Made by a program: the position numbers and the translations under genes. A stretch of 64,000 bases of DNA from Macrolepiota albuminosa (lineage: Eukaryota; Basidiomycota; Agaricomycetes; Agaricales; Agaricaceae), in NCBI GenBank assembly GCA_027475525.1, contig JAMWFC010000029.1, positions 806,001 to 870,000 of the forward strand. The letters are read 5' to 3'. The notes under the pieces were generated by a model. That model did no database searches. It worked only from the letters and a program-made list of their open reading frames with translations, and was not told the origin of the DNA. Below, one piece after another: positions 11,102 through 23,669 of this stretch (its first letter is position 1; each line of letters opens with the position of its first letter).

Positions 11102-14100
11102 ACAATGGTACTAGGCAGCTTATGCAGCCTAACAATCTCCCTGAGATAGATCCATGACAGCTCTTTTGCCATCAGTATTGTTTACACTGATATAAGATGC
11201 ACCATGCTTGTCATGTGGCATATTCCACCCAGAGGGAAAAGACCAAGAAAGTTCATCCCAATAGAGTCATTCAAACACAACTCTGAGGTGCTGTTCATGC
11301 TCCTCAATAGAATCAGAAAAGATGAATATGTCATCTAAGTAGACATGCATGAAGTATCCAATCACATCATAGAATATGAAGGTTATTAGCCTCTGAAAGG
11401 TAGCTGGGGTGTTACAGTCCTCAATTTGCATGATATTGCTGGTGAACGTACCTATAATCAATGCAAACATGGTCTTGAATACATCTTTAATGCAGATGCA
11501 CACCTGTTCATAAGTGTTAGTGAGGTCAATCTTTGAGTGATACTTTGCTTGAGCCATGTCTTTCCACATCATCTCTTGATCTGGTAAAGGAGTAACATTC
11601 TTTATTGTGTTATCATTGTGCTGACATGCATACAGAGCAGTACAAAGGGTTATGTCCTGCTTTGGAATGCACAGCAACAGTGCAGCTTATGCAGTGGTGC
11701 ATGGTGACCATCATTGAGCATTCAAGTAGCAATTAGTTTTATTGTGTAATTGCTTCTGGAATGCATGCAGGCAGCATAGCAGGTGGTACTTCTACTGCTT
11801 GTTCTCATTAATGTGATTAATCTCATAGTTTACTTTCTGCCATGGCAAAAGTTTCTTCTTGGTTCTATTGACTATATCAGCAAATTCCTCTTGCTATTGC
11901 TAATGCAACTGCTGATGCAACCAAGGAATGTCATTCTCATAAAGGCTTGTTGCCTTCTGTTTTCTCTTTTGATGCACTGGAAGAAGCTCTTTGACCATAT
12001 CTGATGGTGGACATGGCTGCTGTTCATATTGCTCATGCATTATGAGCACCTAATTAACACTCTCATCAGGTACATGCAACTTTAGCAGTAGGGCCATTTT
12101 TGCTGCCTTGCAGGCCACAAAGGTCTTCCCTCTTGTTTAATTGAATATGCTACAAATACTTTGTCCATATCTGGCTGATGATACTTGGATATAATGATTG
12201 TCTATCATTGATATGCATTTTGCACACAAGTGGCTGTCACCAGCTTGTTCTATTCCTGTGGCATTTGAGAATCCTATGCCTAATCATACTTGGGTAGGAG
12301 AGCTGGCCACTCTCATAAAACCACATGTCATCACCTTCTGAGGCTTCTGCCTCTTAGTTATTGTCTTTCAAGTCCTTCAGCTTGACTTGTGATGGGCACA
12401 TATCTACTAATTCTGCAGGCTTTTTTGCCCTCTGCTGATGTTTCTTTAGAGACTTTGTGCCTTGACTGTCCAGAGCAACTATTCACTCATTAGTTGTCTT
12501 GGATGCTTGATATTCCTCCTCACTCATCATCACTGCCTGGTGGTCTGAGCTTAGTCCAGGCATAGCCTGTGCCTCTTTAACCACATCCTCTACCATTGGC
12601 ACTTTTGGCCAACTGAGTCATGGAGTGTCCTTACACTTTTCTGTAGTGTGGTGATATTGTTGACAATTATCAGTATTGTCCACCATAGCATGTTTTGCTG
12701 GGATAACTTTCCCATTTACCAGCACTTGACAGTGCTCAAAGTCTAACATGACTTTGTTATACTGTATAAACAGTGTTCTCAAGATCATGTCATAGCAATC
12801 AAAATTTGCTACATCTATATATTCCTAGCTATATGAGCCAGATGTTTCAACAGTTATATTAGTTCCATACTGCACCATTGCATGGCTCCTTATAGTGCTC
12901 AATTGCAATGTCAATAGAGTGTCTAACTCTTGTATGGAAATTTCATACACATGGGAAAACTGAGGCATAATATCCAAAATAGTACTCCTAGAATTTCAGA
13001 GGGTCCAGGCTTCATGGCCATTCACATCCACATACAAAACCAGATACTCCTTGTTTGTCTGTTTTAATGTAGAGTGCTGTAGTGTGCTCTCTGCTTGACA
13101 AAGAGTAATTTCTTCATTCAAACTACATTGTTCTTATTATAGTTGTTTGAAGACAGCCAGTCCATTATTGCTGCTAGGCACTCAGAGTCACTGTTACAAC
13201 TGTAGTACTCATTTTTTAAGGCATTGTTGAATACGTCTACTATAATGTACTCCTCCCCCTCCATGACCACATTCTCAGACTCTGTGCCTGATGCCTCTTT
13301 TAGAGGCTCCTGGTCATCAGTGGGCTGCTCTGCCTCAGACTCAGCAAAGGTATCTTCATCACTCTCACTTGCTGCTGCTGTATGTGCAGCACATATGTGA
13401 GCTCAGAGTGTATATCCTTTCTTCTGAGCTCCTGCCCATGTAGGGCAGCTGGTAGCATAGTAGCCAGTATGGCTGCATGTGAAACATGTGCCCACCTGAC
13501 CAGATGGGTTGGCTGGCTTGAATTCTAGCCTGGGTTTAGGGTGTTCTCCATCTGAAGCCTGCTCTGGGGATGGGTAGCTGCACTCTTGATTCCTGGCTAA
13601 GGCTTGGCATACTACAAACCATGTGTTGTGGTCATGGTCCATGTTGGCCTTTTTGGCCAAGAAGGTCCCTATGTGCTGACCTTGCAGTGGTGTTGTAGTA
13701 GGCATGAGTTGTTTGCTTCTTTCTTTATAGCTACTACAATGCTCATAGTAGTTAGCAGTCTTACAAGACTGCTCATACTTTGTGGCATTGATAGGACCCT
13801 ACACAGGCTAGGCACATCAACAGTAGACTTGGCATCAGCTTTGGACACCTTACCATGCTTATTCTGAACTTGGCATACATGATTTATCCATTTTAGGTCT
13901 TACACAATGGCCATGCACAGCAAGCAATGGGACTAGTCAATGATAGTGCTATGGCAGCTAACAATTACACTGTTGGCAAGCAGTAACAGGTGGCATCAAC
14001 CAATCAGCACATAGTACAGCTAGCTGATGATAGCATTTATAAATTAGGCATAATGACATTTACTCATGACAAACAGCTTGGCATTTTACCCTGGTGCCTG

Positions 14101-14884
14101 ACATCTCTTGGCATCCTTTCCCAGTCAAATGGACAGCCTTTTTATTCATTTTTCATTATTTAGTTTAATGTACAACATCTAATTACATTCTTTACAGTTC
14201 ATTGCACCTTGGCAACTCCTAGCTACTTGGCAACAGCAAACTCAGTTTTTACTATAAATACTTACTGTTGTCACTAGTTACAAAACAGAACAGAGTACTT
14301 TATTTACGTCTCAGTTTACCTCACAGTTCAAATCTCTTTTGTGCTGATTAAGCTCATAGTCACCAAGTGTCTGGGCATTTCTAGCCTGCTTGCTGCAGTC
14401 AGTTATTTCTGACTTGTTCTCTGAGACCTGCCTAGGACTCCCTCAACACTTAGCATGCTCAACATATTTTTCTCTGGTCAGTAGCTATAAACTGTATCTG
14501 CTACTAATCAACTTTTGGGCATCATCAGCATATACCACAAACTCCTTGACATTGTTGACCTTCAGGAACAGCCTGTCCTTGCAGATCAGATAGTGGCACA
14601 TGTCTGCTGGTATACTGTCCAAGAATGTTTCAAGCATAGTGTATCTATCTGAATACACTGCCATGTTCTGAGCATGGTCATTAAGGGTATTATAGAATTC
14701 TTATACACCCAACTTCTCAGTATACCTAGTGAACTGGAAGTTCTACTGTGCATCTTGCAGTGTTGAGGAGTATACAAATTGATTGTACAGTCCTATAAGG
14801 ACTCCTTTAAACATCTAGTCGTACTGGACCCAATTGATGTGCAATACTGCTTGTCTGAACCAACTTATGGCCTCTTCAGCCAAG
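11102..14884 (-). pseudogene. Decayed gypsy family B element: gag to integrase remnants
   Basis: Minus-strand retrotransposon remnant. Gag is recognisable at about 14880-13400: an alpha-helical Gag segment near 14780-14500, and a zinc-knuckle-like CFTCSHTGYYATSC near 13470-13510 in which the expected His is Tyr. RT lies at 11677-11267 and contains FMHVYLDDIFIFSDS. From about 11266 to 11102 the sequence resembles integrase-proximal DNA of the copy at 49-53 kb, so the part between RT and integrase is deleted. Stops and frame changes throughout 11.7-13.4 kb; AT-rich, consistent with many C-to-T changes. Inactive. Confidence 0.7.
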
Positions 14885-15291
14885 TGTAAGGGTGACCTCT
14901 AGAGGCTGTGGCTCAGTCACACAGCTGGCAGAGGGAAATCCAAAGTGTATTAGAGTATGTACTGACAATATCATAATAACTACTCACTTGGCAGAGGGAG
15001 ATCCAAAGAGAACAATCCAAAGTGTATTAGAGTATGTACTGACAATATCATAATAACTACTCACTTGGCAGAGGGAGATCCAAAGAGAACAAGTCTGAGC
15101 ATTCCCTATGCCAGGTTGGATGCTTCTGGAGCTTCTGAAGCATAGGAAACAACTGTACAGTACAACAAAACTTTAAAAGCTTGAAAATTGACTAACCAAA
15201 CAACTGTGCAAACAAGGCAGGAAAACTCTGGCTTTCTGGAAGAGCAGTGGAAGGGCCCACACTTGTCTAAATGATAGCTAAAGAACCAGAG
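14885..15291 (+). repeat. LTR-C copy, left part, interrupted by chromovirus A2
   Basis: Starts TGTAAGGGTGACC and runs into the A2 insertion. It resumes at 26364 and fades at about 26389. It contains a 77-bp direct duplication (14937/15014), outside any gypsy coding sequence. Confidence 0.65.
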
Positions 15292-16150
15292 TGTCACGAC
15301 CCCTCCCCCCCAGAACCTCCCCGGGACACCCCCGGAGCCCCGCCCGGGAACCCCTTCCGTCAATCCCACAGCGCACCCCGCCCCCACAGCTACCGACGCC
15401 GCCATCACACGCATCAATGACCGCCATCAGCCAGCCCCCCGGGACCCCTGCATCACGGACCCCAGGATCAACCGCCATCAACGATCGGATCACGCGGCTC
15501 GCATCCGACCATCACGCAACACGCCCCACGCATCACGACTCCCTCCGCGCCAATTGATCGCGCGTCCCCACACGCGCGATCCCGGTATACAGTCCCTGGC
15601 CGCTACTCAATGACCCCCGGAACTCATCCCAGACACCCCGGAATCCCGAGACACGATCCGTAGTACTTATAGTGTAGTTCTCCGCTGTATTCGCTAGTCT
15701 TGATATTACATACTTTGCTTACTTGGATATTGCGTGCCCTTTGCTTGATTGGTACGCCTTGATTGGTACGCTTCGACTGGCACGCCTAAGTATTCGCGTG
15801 CTCTAAGTTTTGGTACGCACTTCGCGACTCTTGATTTACTAACTTGGTCTCGTCTTAGAACCTCCGGTTCACGACTGCTCTAAGTTTTGGTACGCACTTC
15901 GCGACTCTTGATTTACTAACTTGGTCTCGTCTTAGAACCTCCGGTTCACGACTTGACCCCCTCTAACTCTCAGCCACCCCCAACCCAAAACTCCCGGACT
16001 CTAGTCCCCTCTCCCGGGATTACCCCTGTCCTCGTCTTGAACCCCGGAGTCCTAGCCCCGGAGTTCCAGACACCCGAGTATTCGTAGGTCAAGTCCACAT
16101 CGTAAGGGCGTTGCTTTCCCGGAAGGCCCCCGACTCAGCGGAACCTGACA
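15292..16150 (+). repeat. 5' LTR of chromovirus A2
   Basis: 859 bp. It contains a 77-bp tandem duplication (15800/15877). Without one copy it is 782 bp, exactly the length of the 3' LTR. By eye the two LTRs differ at roughly eight positions, mainly C/T or G/A. Confidence 0.94.
15667..15708 (+). promoter_or_regulatory. Predicted LTR core promoter and transcript 5' end (A2)
   Basis: TTATAG at 15667-15672 lies about 27 nt upstream of AGTCTTGATATTA (15696-15708), the exact complement of the PBS at 16151-16163. Same arrangement as in copy A1. Confidence 0.6.
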
Positions 16151-16163
16151 TAATATCAAGACT
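16151..16163 (+). other. Primer-binding site, self-priming type (A2)
   Basis: TAATATCAAGACT directly after the LTR, 13-nt perfect complement of 15696-15708 within the same LTR. Conserved with copy A1. Confidence 0.7.
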
Positions 16164-16183
16164 CTCTCCTTACACCGTTCTTG

Positions 16184-19128
16184 ATGGCTACGTATACTCA
16201 CACTTACTACCCCACCGGGTACCAGACCGACCCTTACGGACGCCCGGTACCCGATCACTACTCCGCGCAGACCCCCCGCCCCGTCTATCCACCTCTCCCG
16301 TACGAACCTCCATATCACCACCGCCACTGGGCCCCCGACCCGTCCCTCTACGACCTAGGGCCCTCAGCCAGCTGGGCCCCTCCGCCCAACTTAGCCATGG
16401 CACGACCCGTGGAGGTCCCTTCGTACCGGAGCATCCCCGGGGGCCTGCCGGAGACCCCACCCGTACCCAGTGGACCTCGCCCGATTCCCCCCAGCGAGGG
16501 CCCCTTTGCACCCACCCCCTACTACGGTTATCAGCGCCCCGTCCCCCAACCCTGAGAACGATTCCCCCCAGCGAGGGCCCCTTTGCACCCACCCCCTACT
16601 ACGGTTATCAGCGCCCCGTCCCCCAACCCTGAGAACTCCGAGGACCCCCCTACCCCGACTACCCCCCTCGTCATTACCCGGCCGCCGCTCCACCCGCTCG
16701 AACCCCTCCCTCGCCAATGGGACGACGACGCCTCGAGGAGTACGAACGGCAACGGGACGAGGTACTCCGCTCCCTCAGGATCTCACCAGAGGACTTCGCG
16801 CAACGGACCAGGACGCTGCTCGTGGAATTCGGACACGACGACTTCGAAGGCACTCCGGAGGAATGGGCTCACTGCCTGGTCGAATTCGGGGATCGCCTCA
16901 CGCGAGGAGAACTCCCGGAGCAAACCATGGTAAAGTATAGGCGCAATACGATCCTCCAGGAAGAATTACAGCAACTGCTCGACGAAGTCCACGCGTCCCC
17001 CTCCCCTCGGCCCCTCAACGACCCCGCGGACCCAGGTCGCTCGATTCACATTCGACGGGAACCCCCGGAACCGGCCCCAGCAGTCCCGGCAGCCCCCACG
17101 GTCCCCACTCCGGAGCAACGACAACGGGAAGAACGGCAGAACGCCTCAGCCATATTACGGTCCCTCAACCCGACTGGAGGCCTTTTCGACCAACCCGCTG
17201 CCTGCACGGTAGGCTTGTCAACTCGTCGCAGGGCTAATTCCGTTCCTAGTACCTTCGAGACCTGGGGGCAGCCCCAAAGACCCCTGGAACCCCTCCCGCG
17301 AATGGACAACGCCCGACCTCCGCCCCCGGCAAACCCCGGTAGAGCCCGGGTGGACACCCCTAGTGAACCCCTCCCGCGAATGGACAACGCCCGACCTCCG
17401 CCCCGGCAAACCCCGGTAGAGCCCGGGTGGACACCCCTAGTACGGACGACACGTTATGCTACATCGACGAGCTCACACGTGACAACAACGAACAACGTCC
17501 CACGCCCGCACCCGCCCTGGCACCAGCACCGCCCCCCACGTCCGCCCCGGCCCCTCCGGAACGCAACTTCCGCCGCGATCCGCCACCCCACTTCGACCTA
17601 CGGAACCCCCGCGACCCCCGATGCAAGCCCGACCCTCCCGGAATGAACGTCCCCCGCGCAACCCGGCACCCGACCCAGCACCTAACCCCCCTCCGCCCGA
17701 CCCGACACCGCCGAACCCTCCCCGACCGCCTCCGCCACCCCCAGCTGAACCTCGAGGACTAACCCCCCTCCGCCCGACCCGACACCGCCAAACCCTCCCC
17801 GACCGCCTCCGCCACCCCCAGCTGAACCTCGAGGACAACCCCCAGGCCCTCCACCTCCGCCACTCCCTGCGTGGAGACCCGGGCCCCCTCCTGGCAGGAA
17901 CGAACCCCCTTGGGACAACGGACCTCCTGGGCGTGGACCCCCAGGTGAGCCACCCGGAGGAGGACCTCCCGGCGGGTGGGGCCCCACCCTTGGTGCTTTT
18001 CCTCCTCAAGGAGAGGGGGGTAATCACTATTACTACTATTACAATGCTGGCCCCCCTCCCCGCAATGCTGCCGGACCGGACGACGCTTGCGACGCCCTCG
18101 CCCGCAAAGGACGACTGGACATCCAAAAGCCCGACGCTTTCACGGGCCGGGACCCCCAAAAATGGCGTACCTTCCTCACTCAGTGTCTCAATACGTTCCA
18201 GACAAAGCCGCTCACGTTTCAGGTTGACAGCTCCCGGGTGGCCTTTGCCGCATCATACCTCCAGGGGATCGCCTTCGATCACTACACGGCCCTCATCCAG
18301 TTCGACCCCAACAATCCGGCACTCGCTCGCTGGCAGGCCTTCGTCGACGAGTTTTCCGGGAAGTTCAGAATCTACGACACCGTGGCCGAGGCCGAGGACA
18401 ACCTCTTCAATCTCCGGATGCGCTCGGAAGAACGTTTCACCACCTTTATCGTACGTTTTGAGAAGGAAGCTTACAAAACAGGTTGGAACTACAGCGCCCT
18501 CCGCCGCGCCCTGCCACAACGCATCAAGGACGTCCTCCGACTTGCCCCGAAACAACCCTCCTACGACGGATACAAGGCCCTCGTCATGCAGATCGATCAG
18601 CGCTACTGAGAAGACCGCAGCGAGTATTCGAATTCCCGACCCCCCTGGAACCCTAGAGGAGGACCCCCTTGGCCCTCCGGCGAAGCCCCCAACCCCCAAG
18701 GTCGGAACCCCGGTCCCCCCACGTTCCTTGGCGGCCGACCCCCGGTGAGTCGCAGCCCGCCCAATGCTAACCCCGGCAGCGGCGCCCGCCCCCAGGCCCA
18801 ACTCAACGCCGCCGTGGCCGCCCACGACCCGGGCGACGCGCCAAGCCCCGAGGAACCCCCAGAAGACCCCGAAGACTTCGACTTCGACGACGAACGGGAC
18901 GAGGAGGCCCTCCGAGCCAACCGGCTTCAAAAGAAGGGACGACCCTGGATCGAAGTCCCGACGGATGTGCAGGAACGACGGAGAAGGGAGGGTGTCTGCA
19001 TACTCTGTGGTGAGAAAGATCATTTTATCTCCGAGTGCCCCAAACGACAGGTCATGGGATGTGCCACCTGGACTTTCGAAGGGGAGGACGCCACCTACGA
19101 GTATTCGGAAAACGACCCGGCGATTTAG
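16184..19128 (+). pseudogene. gag of chromovirus A2 (interrupted)
   Basis: Same architecture as in A1: N-terminal Tyr/Pro-rich segment from ATG 16184 to TGA 16553-16555; main Gag from ATG 16717; Pro-rich region to about 18030; capsid region about 18100-18606; zinc knuckle [14 protein letters not shown] near 18997-19038; stop TAG at 19126-19128. The leader and the main frame are in register once the 77-bp duplication at 16482/16559 is collapsed, leaving only the conserved TGA between them. Further duplications at 17287/17365 (78/77 bp) and 17682/17759 break the Pro-rich part. TGA near 18607 replaces the TGG of A1 and is a genuine nonsense change. Confidence 0.8.
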
Positions 19129-22100
19129 ACCCGGAAGACGCCCTAAATCGCGGAATCGACCCCGATGTCTTCTCCGCCCCGGTCTCACATCTTCGCTCTA
19201 CGACACTCATACAGGACACCCTCACGGCTTATCTACCCTCCCACTCTTCGCACTCCCTCCTCCTCAAAACCCGCATCACCCCCTCCGGAACTCCCCTCAA
19301 CACCCTCGTCGACAGTGGCGCCACCGACAACTTCATCGATGAAGCATGGTCTACCCTCGCCCCGGAACCCGCCCAGCGACTCCCGGTCCCGGTACGGCTC
19401 TGCCTCTTCGACGGAGACGCCTCTACGGCAGGGGACATCACCCACTTCGTGCGTATGCCCGTCACTTTCGCCAACGGACAGACTCACACCCCCCGGATGT
19501 TGGTGACCAAACTTCACCCTTCCGCACCCCTGGTCCTAGGGCTCCCGTGGCTCCGAGACACTAACCCCCGCATCGATTGGCAACACCTCACCCTTTGCCT
19601 GACCCGGGACCCGACCCCCGACGACCAGCAACTCCCCTTCGACATCCCCCACTCCTCAAACCCAACCCCGAAGGACCGACCCGGGACCCGACCCCCGACG
19701 ACCAGCAACTCCCCTTCGACATCCCCCACTCCTCAAACCCAACCCCGAAGGACCCCCGGACGAGCCCCCACCACCCCCGGACTCCAGTCCCGCTCGTCCC
19801 GATCCTTCGTCATCAATGCCAGGCTGGACGGCACCCCGGGACCAATATCGGCCCTTATCGACAGCGGAGCCACCGGGGTTTTCATCAGCGACGCCCTCGA
19901 CCTCCCCCACGACTCCCTCGACCAGCCCCTCCGCCTGCAACGCCTCGACGGCACCCCCTCCTCCTCCGGCCCCATCCAAAGGTCTCACTCGGGATGCGTG
20001 ACCCTGGACAACAACTACGAGTTCACTTCCGACTTCCTGGTCACGCGACTTCACGAATCGACCCCGATGGTGCTGGGACTACCCTGGCTGCGCGACACGA
20101 ACCCCGACATCGATTGGAGGACGCTCACCATGACCTTCCCGGGACCCGAAGACCACCCCTCGACCGCCGTGCACCTCCGGGCCCTAGGAAACGACCCGAC
20201 GCCCGACACCCCCAGGACGACTGCCGCGCCCCCCACGCATGCACCACCCATGCCCGTCCGAGACCGCAAGGCCCCCGATCGACCCCCGAACATTTCTCGG
20301 AACAAGTACAAAGGGCCAAACTACCCCTGCCGGTCTCAGACACGCGTCACACCTGCTCCGGCCAATGCTTCCGCAACCCCGATTGACCCGAGCGCACTCG
20401 ACATTAGGATCATTGGGGCCGCCCTCTTCGCCCGCCTCATGAGGGAGGGAACTCCCACGTTTCAGCTGCACACCTCGCCTTCTCTCTCGGAAGAACACCT
20501 ACGAGGGGACACTATTCCCCCGGAACAGAAAACTGAGGAGCAAATCCTCCGAAAAGTAGTTCCCCCGGAGTATCACGAGTTCGCTGATGTATTCTCCGAA
20601 GGAGACGCCAAGGAGATCCCCCCTCATCGCCCCTATGATCACACCATCGACCTCGAGGAAGGAGCCACCCCCCCTTTCAGCAAGGTCTACAACATGTCGG
20701 AGGTCGAACTCCGGGCCCTCAAGGACTACCTCGATGAAATGCTCGGTAAGAGATTCATCCGACCCTCCGCCTCCGCCGCCGGAGCCCCGGTTCTATTCGC
20801 CAAGAAGAAGGACGGCTCACTCCGACTCTGTGTCAACTACCAGGGACTCAATAAGATCACCAAGAAGAACCGCTACCCGCTCCCGCTCATTGGCGATCTG
20901 GTCGATCAACTCACTACCAGGGACTCAATAAGATCACCAAGAAGAACCGCTACCCGCTCCCGCTCATTGGCGATCTGGTCGATCGACTCCACAGTGCCAA
21001 GGTTTATACGAAGATCGACCTCCGCTCCGGTTACAACAACGTCCGCATCGCCCCGGGACACGAGTGGAAAACCGCGTTCCGAACGCGGTATGGTCTGTTT
21101 GAGTACCTTGTGATGCCTTTCGGAATGACTAACTCCCCCGCCACGTTCCAATACTTCATGAACGACATCTTCCACGACATGAGCGACGTCTTCATGATCG
21201 TCTACCTGGACGACATCCTCATTTATTCCGACTCACCGGAGGATCACCAGAAGCATGTCCGGCAAGTCCTCGAGCGCCTCCGGGAGCACAACCTCCACGC
21301 CAAGCCCGAGAAGTGTTCATTTCATACGGAAGAGGTTGAGTATCTTGGCGTCATAGTATCCCCGAATGGCGTTCGCATGGACCCCCACAAGGTCGAGGCC
21401 ATCGTCAACTGGCCGCAGCCCCGGAACATCAAGGAAGTACAATCTTTCCTGGGTTTCGCTAACTTCTACCGGCGGTTCATAGATAACTACTCTGGTATCA
21501 CGAAACCCCTCAACCGGCTCACGCGCAAGGACGTCGCCTGGAACTGGGACAGTAAGTGCCAGAGTGTCTTTAACCTGCTCAAGGAGGCTTTCACGACCGC
21601 CCCTGTACTCTGGCACTATGACCCGACCCTCCTGATTATCCTGGAATGCGACGCCTCCGACTACGCCATCGCCGGGATTCTCTCGCAGATGGAACCTGCC
21701 GGAGGGGAGCCCCGGCCAGTTGCCTTCTACACCCGGTCCATGATCAACGCCGAACTCAACTACGACATTTACGACAAGGAACTCCTCGCCATCGTCGAAG
21801 CCTTCAAGCAATGGCGGGCCTACCTCGAGGGAGCCCGGCACCGGATCCAGGTCTATTCGGATCATAATAACCTGCAGTATTTCACCACGACCAAGCAACT
21901 CAGTCGACGGCAGGCCCGATGGTCCGAGATCCTCTCGGAATACGACTTCACGATCCAGTACCGCCCAGGACGACTCGGAGCTAAACCCGACGCCCTCACC
22001 CGTCGACCAGATGTCTATCCCAAGAAGTCATTCGAGGCGGAACGCAATGCGTTCAATCATCGCGTGGTGATCCCCCCCGAACATCTGAATGCCGTACTGA

Positions 22101-22618
22101 TCTTAAACGACGAAGGAACCCTGAACCAGATCCGCCGCGCTCCCCGAGACAAGTACTTCACCGATCACGACCCCCGAAACTCTTCCGACGAAACCGACCG
22201 GGACCCCGCCTTCTCCCTGTCCCCCGACGAGAAACTCCTCCTCCAGGACGGCCGCATCTACGTCCCAGATCACGCCCGACTCCGCTACAACGTCCTCCAT
22301 CAACACCACGATCACAAGCTCTGGGAACACCCTGGAATACGTAAGACTCTCCAGCTGATCTCCCGGACTTACTTTTGGCCAGGATTGAAGAAGGACGTGA
22401 CCCGCTACATTCGATCATGTGAACCCTGCCTCCGGGCCAAGGTCCCCCGACACCGACCATACGGACTCCTGAAACCCCTACCAGTCGGTCGACGCCCCTG
22501 GTCCTCCATATCCCTGGACCACATCGTCGAACTCCCGGAATCTGAAGGGTTCGATGCCATTCTCGTCGTTGTGTGCAGGCTAACCAAACAGGGCATCTTC
22601 CTACTCTGCCACGACTGA
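19035..22618 (+). pseudogene. pol of chromovirus A2: tandem protease, RT, RNase H, N-terminal integrase
   Basis: Overlaps the end of gag by 94 nt in another frame. Domains: protease motif 1 DSGATDNF at 19311; protease motif 2 DSGATGVF at 19860; RT with [15 protein letters not shown] near 20800, FGMTNSPATF near 21118 and YLDD near 21205; RNase H with CDASDYA near 21650 and YDKELLAIVEA near 21770; integrase zinc-binding HHDHK...CEPC near 22305-22430; first catalytic Asp in SLDHIVELP near 22513. Ends prematurely at 22618 because the rest of the integrase core is deleted. The 77-bp duplication at 20836/20913 shifts the frame within RT; collapsing it joins the frames into one run to 22618. Inactive as integrase. 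Confidence 0.86.
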
Positions 22619-23340
22619 CACTCTCACTCCGGGACATCCCGTCGCACGCCGCCCACGAGGTCGCCCGGGATCTCCAATCCCTTCACGAGTTTCTCCGGGA
22701 AGAGATCGACATCGCGAACCGGGCCTACGCGAAACACGCCGACCGGAAACGGGAAGACACCCCCGACTGGGCCCCTGGGACAAAGGTATGGTTAGATCGG
22801 CGACACCTCCGCACCCGCCGGCCCTCCCCAAAACTCAATCACAAGCGTCTCGGCCCGTTCAAAATATTGAAGAAGGTCTCATCCCACGCCTACAAGATCG
22901 AGCTCCCCCCGGGACTAAAAGGTCTGCACCCGGTATTCCACGTCCGCCTCCTGGAACGACACCCCCCGGATCCTTTCCCCGAACGGCGCCCCGAGCCCCC
23001 TCCCCCGGTCGAGGTCGAGGACGAGTACCACTACGAAGTTGAGGACATCCTCGACTCCCGGAACATTCGTGGACGACCCCACTTCCTCGTACGGTGGAAG
23101 GGATATGGCCCGGAAGACGACACCTGGGAACCATGCAAAAACCTCGAAGGCGCCCTCGACAAACTCCGGGACTTTCAACAACGGCACCCGGGAAACGACC
23201 TCCCCGGGCGCGCAAAAACCTCGAAGGCGCCCTCGACAAACTCCGGGACTTTCAACAACGGCACCCGGGAAACGACCTCCCCGGGCGCAGAACTCACAGA
23301 CGGCAGTAGTGGGCGTAACCCCCGCCTCTGGGCTCAGTAG
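22619..23340 (+). pseudogene. C-terminal integrase and chromodomain of A2
   Basis: Out of frame with the preceding pol segment because of the integrase deletion. Contains the integrase C-terminal beta-barrel region ([11 protein letters not shown] near 22850; [13 protein letters not shown] near 22925) and a chromodomain ([15 protein letters not shown] near 23030, [17 protein letters not shown] near 23085). Chromodomains of this class recognise histone marks and direct integration. A 77-bp duplication (23135/23212) alters the C-terminal tail. Confidence 0.85.
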
Positions 23341-23669
23341 GGATTCAACTCCCATGTATATTTTCTGCTTTCCCTTTCTAGATCTTACTCTCTTTTAGTA
23401 CTTTCTTTTACAGTAGCGCCCCGGACTCTGGGCAAGGTACTCTTTCCCGTTTCCCCGCCACTTTACTTACACCATTCTCTACGAGATCAGTCAGGTATAT
23501 ACATTTTTCTACTATTACATATACTACAGGATTCGGGACCTCAAAAAAAAAAAAAAAAAAAAAAACAGTACCAAGAAACATACGAGGGGGCCCTTAGAGC
23601 GAGGGCCCCGAACCGCCTTCCCCACCTTCCCCGCCCCCTCCCCTCGGCCACCCCCGGAAGAGGGGGCCC
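23341..23669 (+). other. Region between pol and the antisense gene, with A23 run
   Basis: No reading frame assigned. A run of 23 A lies at 23543-23565. The start of a 76-bp direct duplication (23585/23661) with one mismatch follows. The A-run could be the trace of a polyadenylated RNA or simple slippage; it separates the converging sense pol and antisense gene. Confidence 0.5.

Noticed and set aside
20836..20989. Programmed frameshift within family A reverse transcriptase
   Set aside because: The frame change coincides with a 77-bp tandem duplication; removing one copy restores one frame, so an assembly error explains it.
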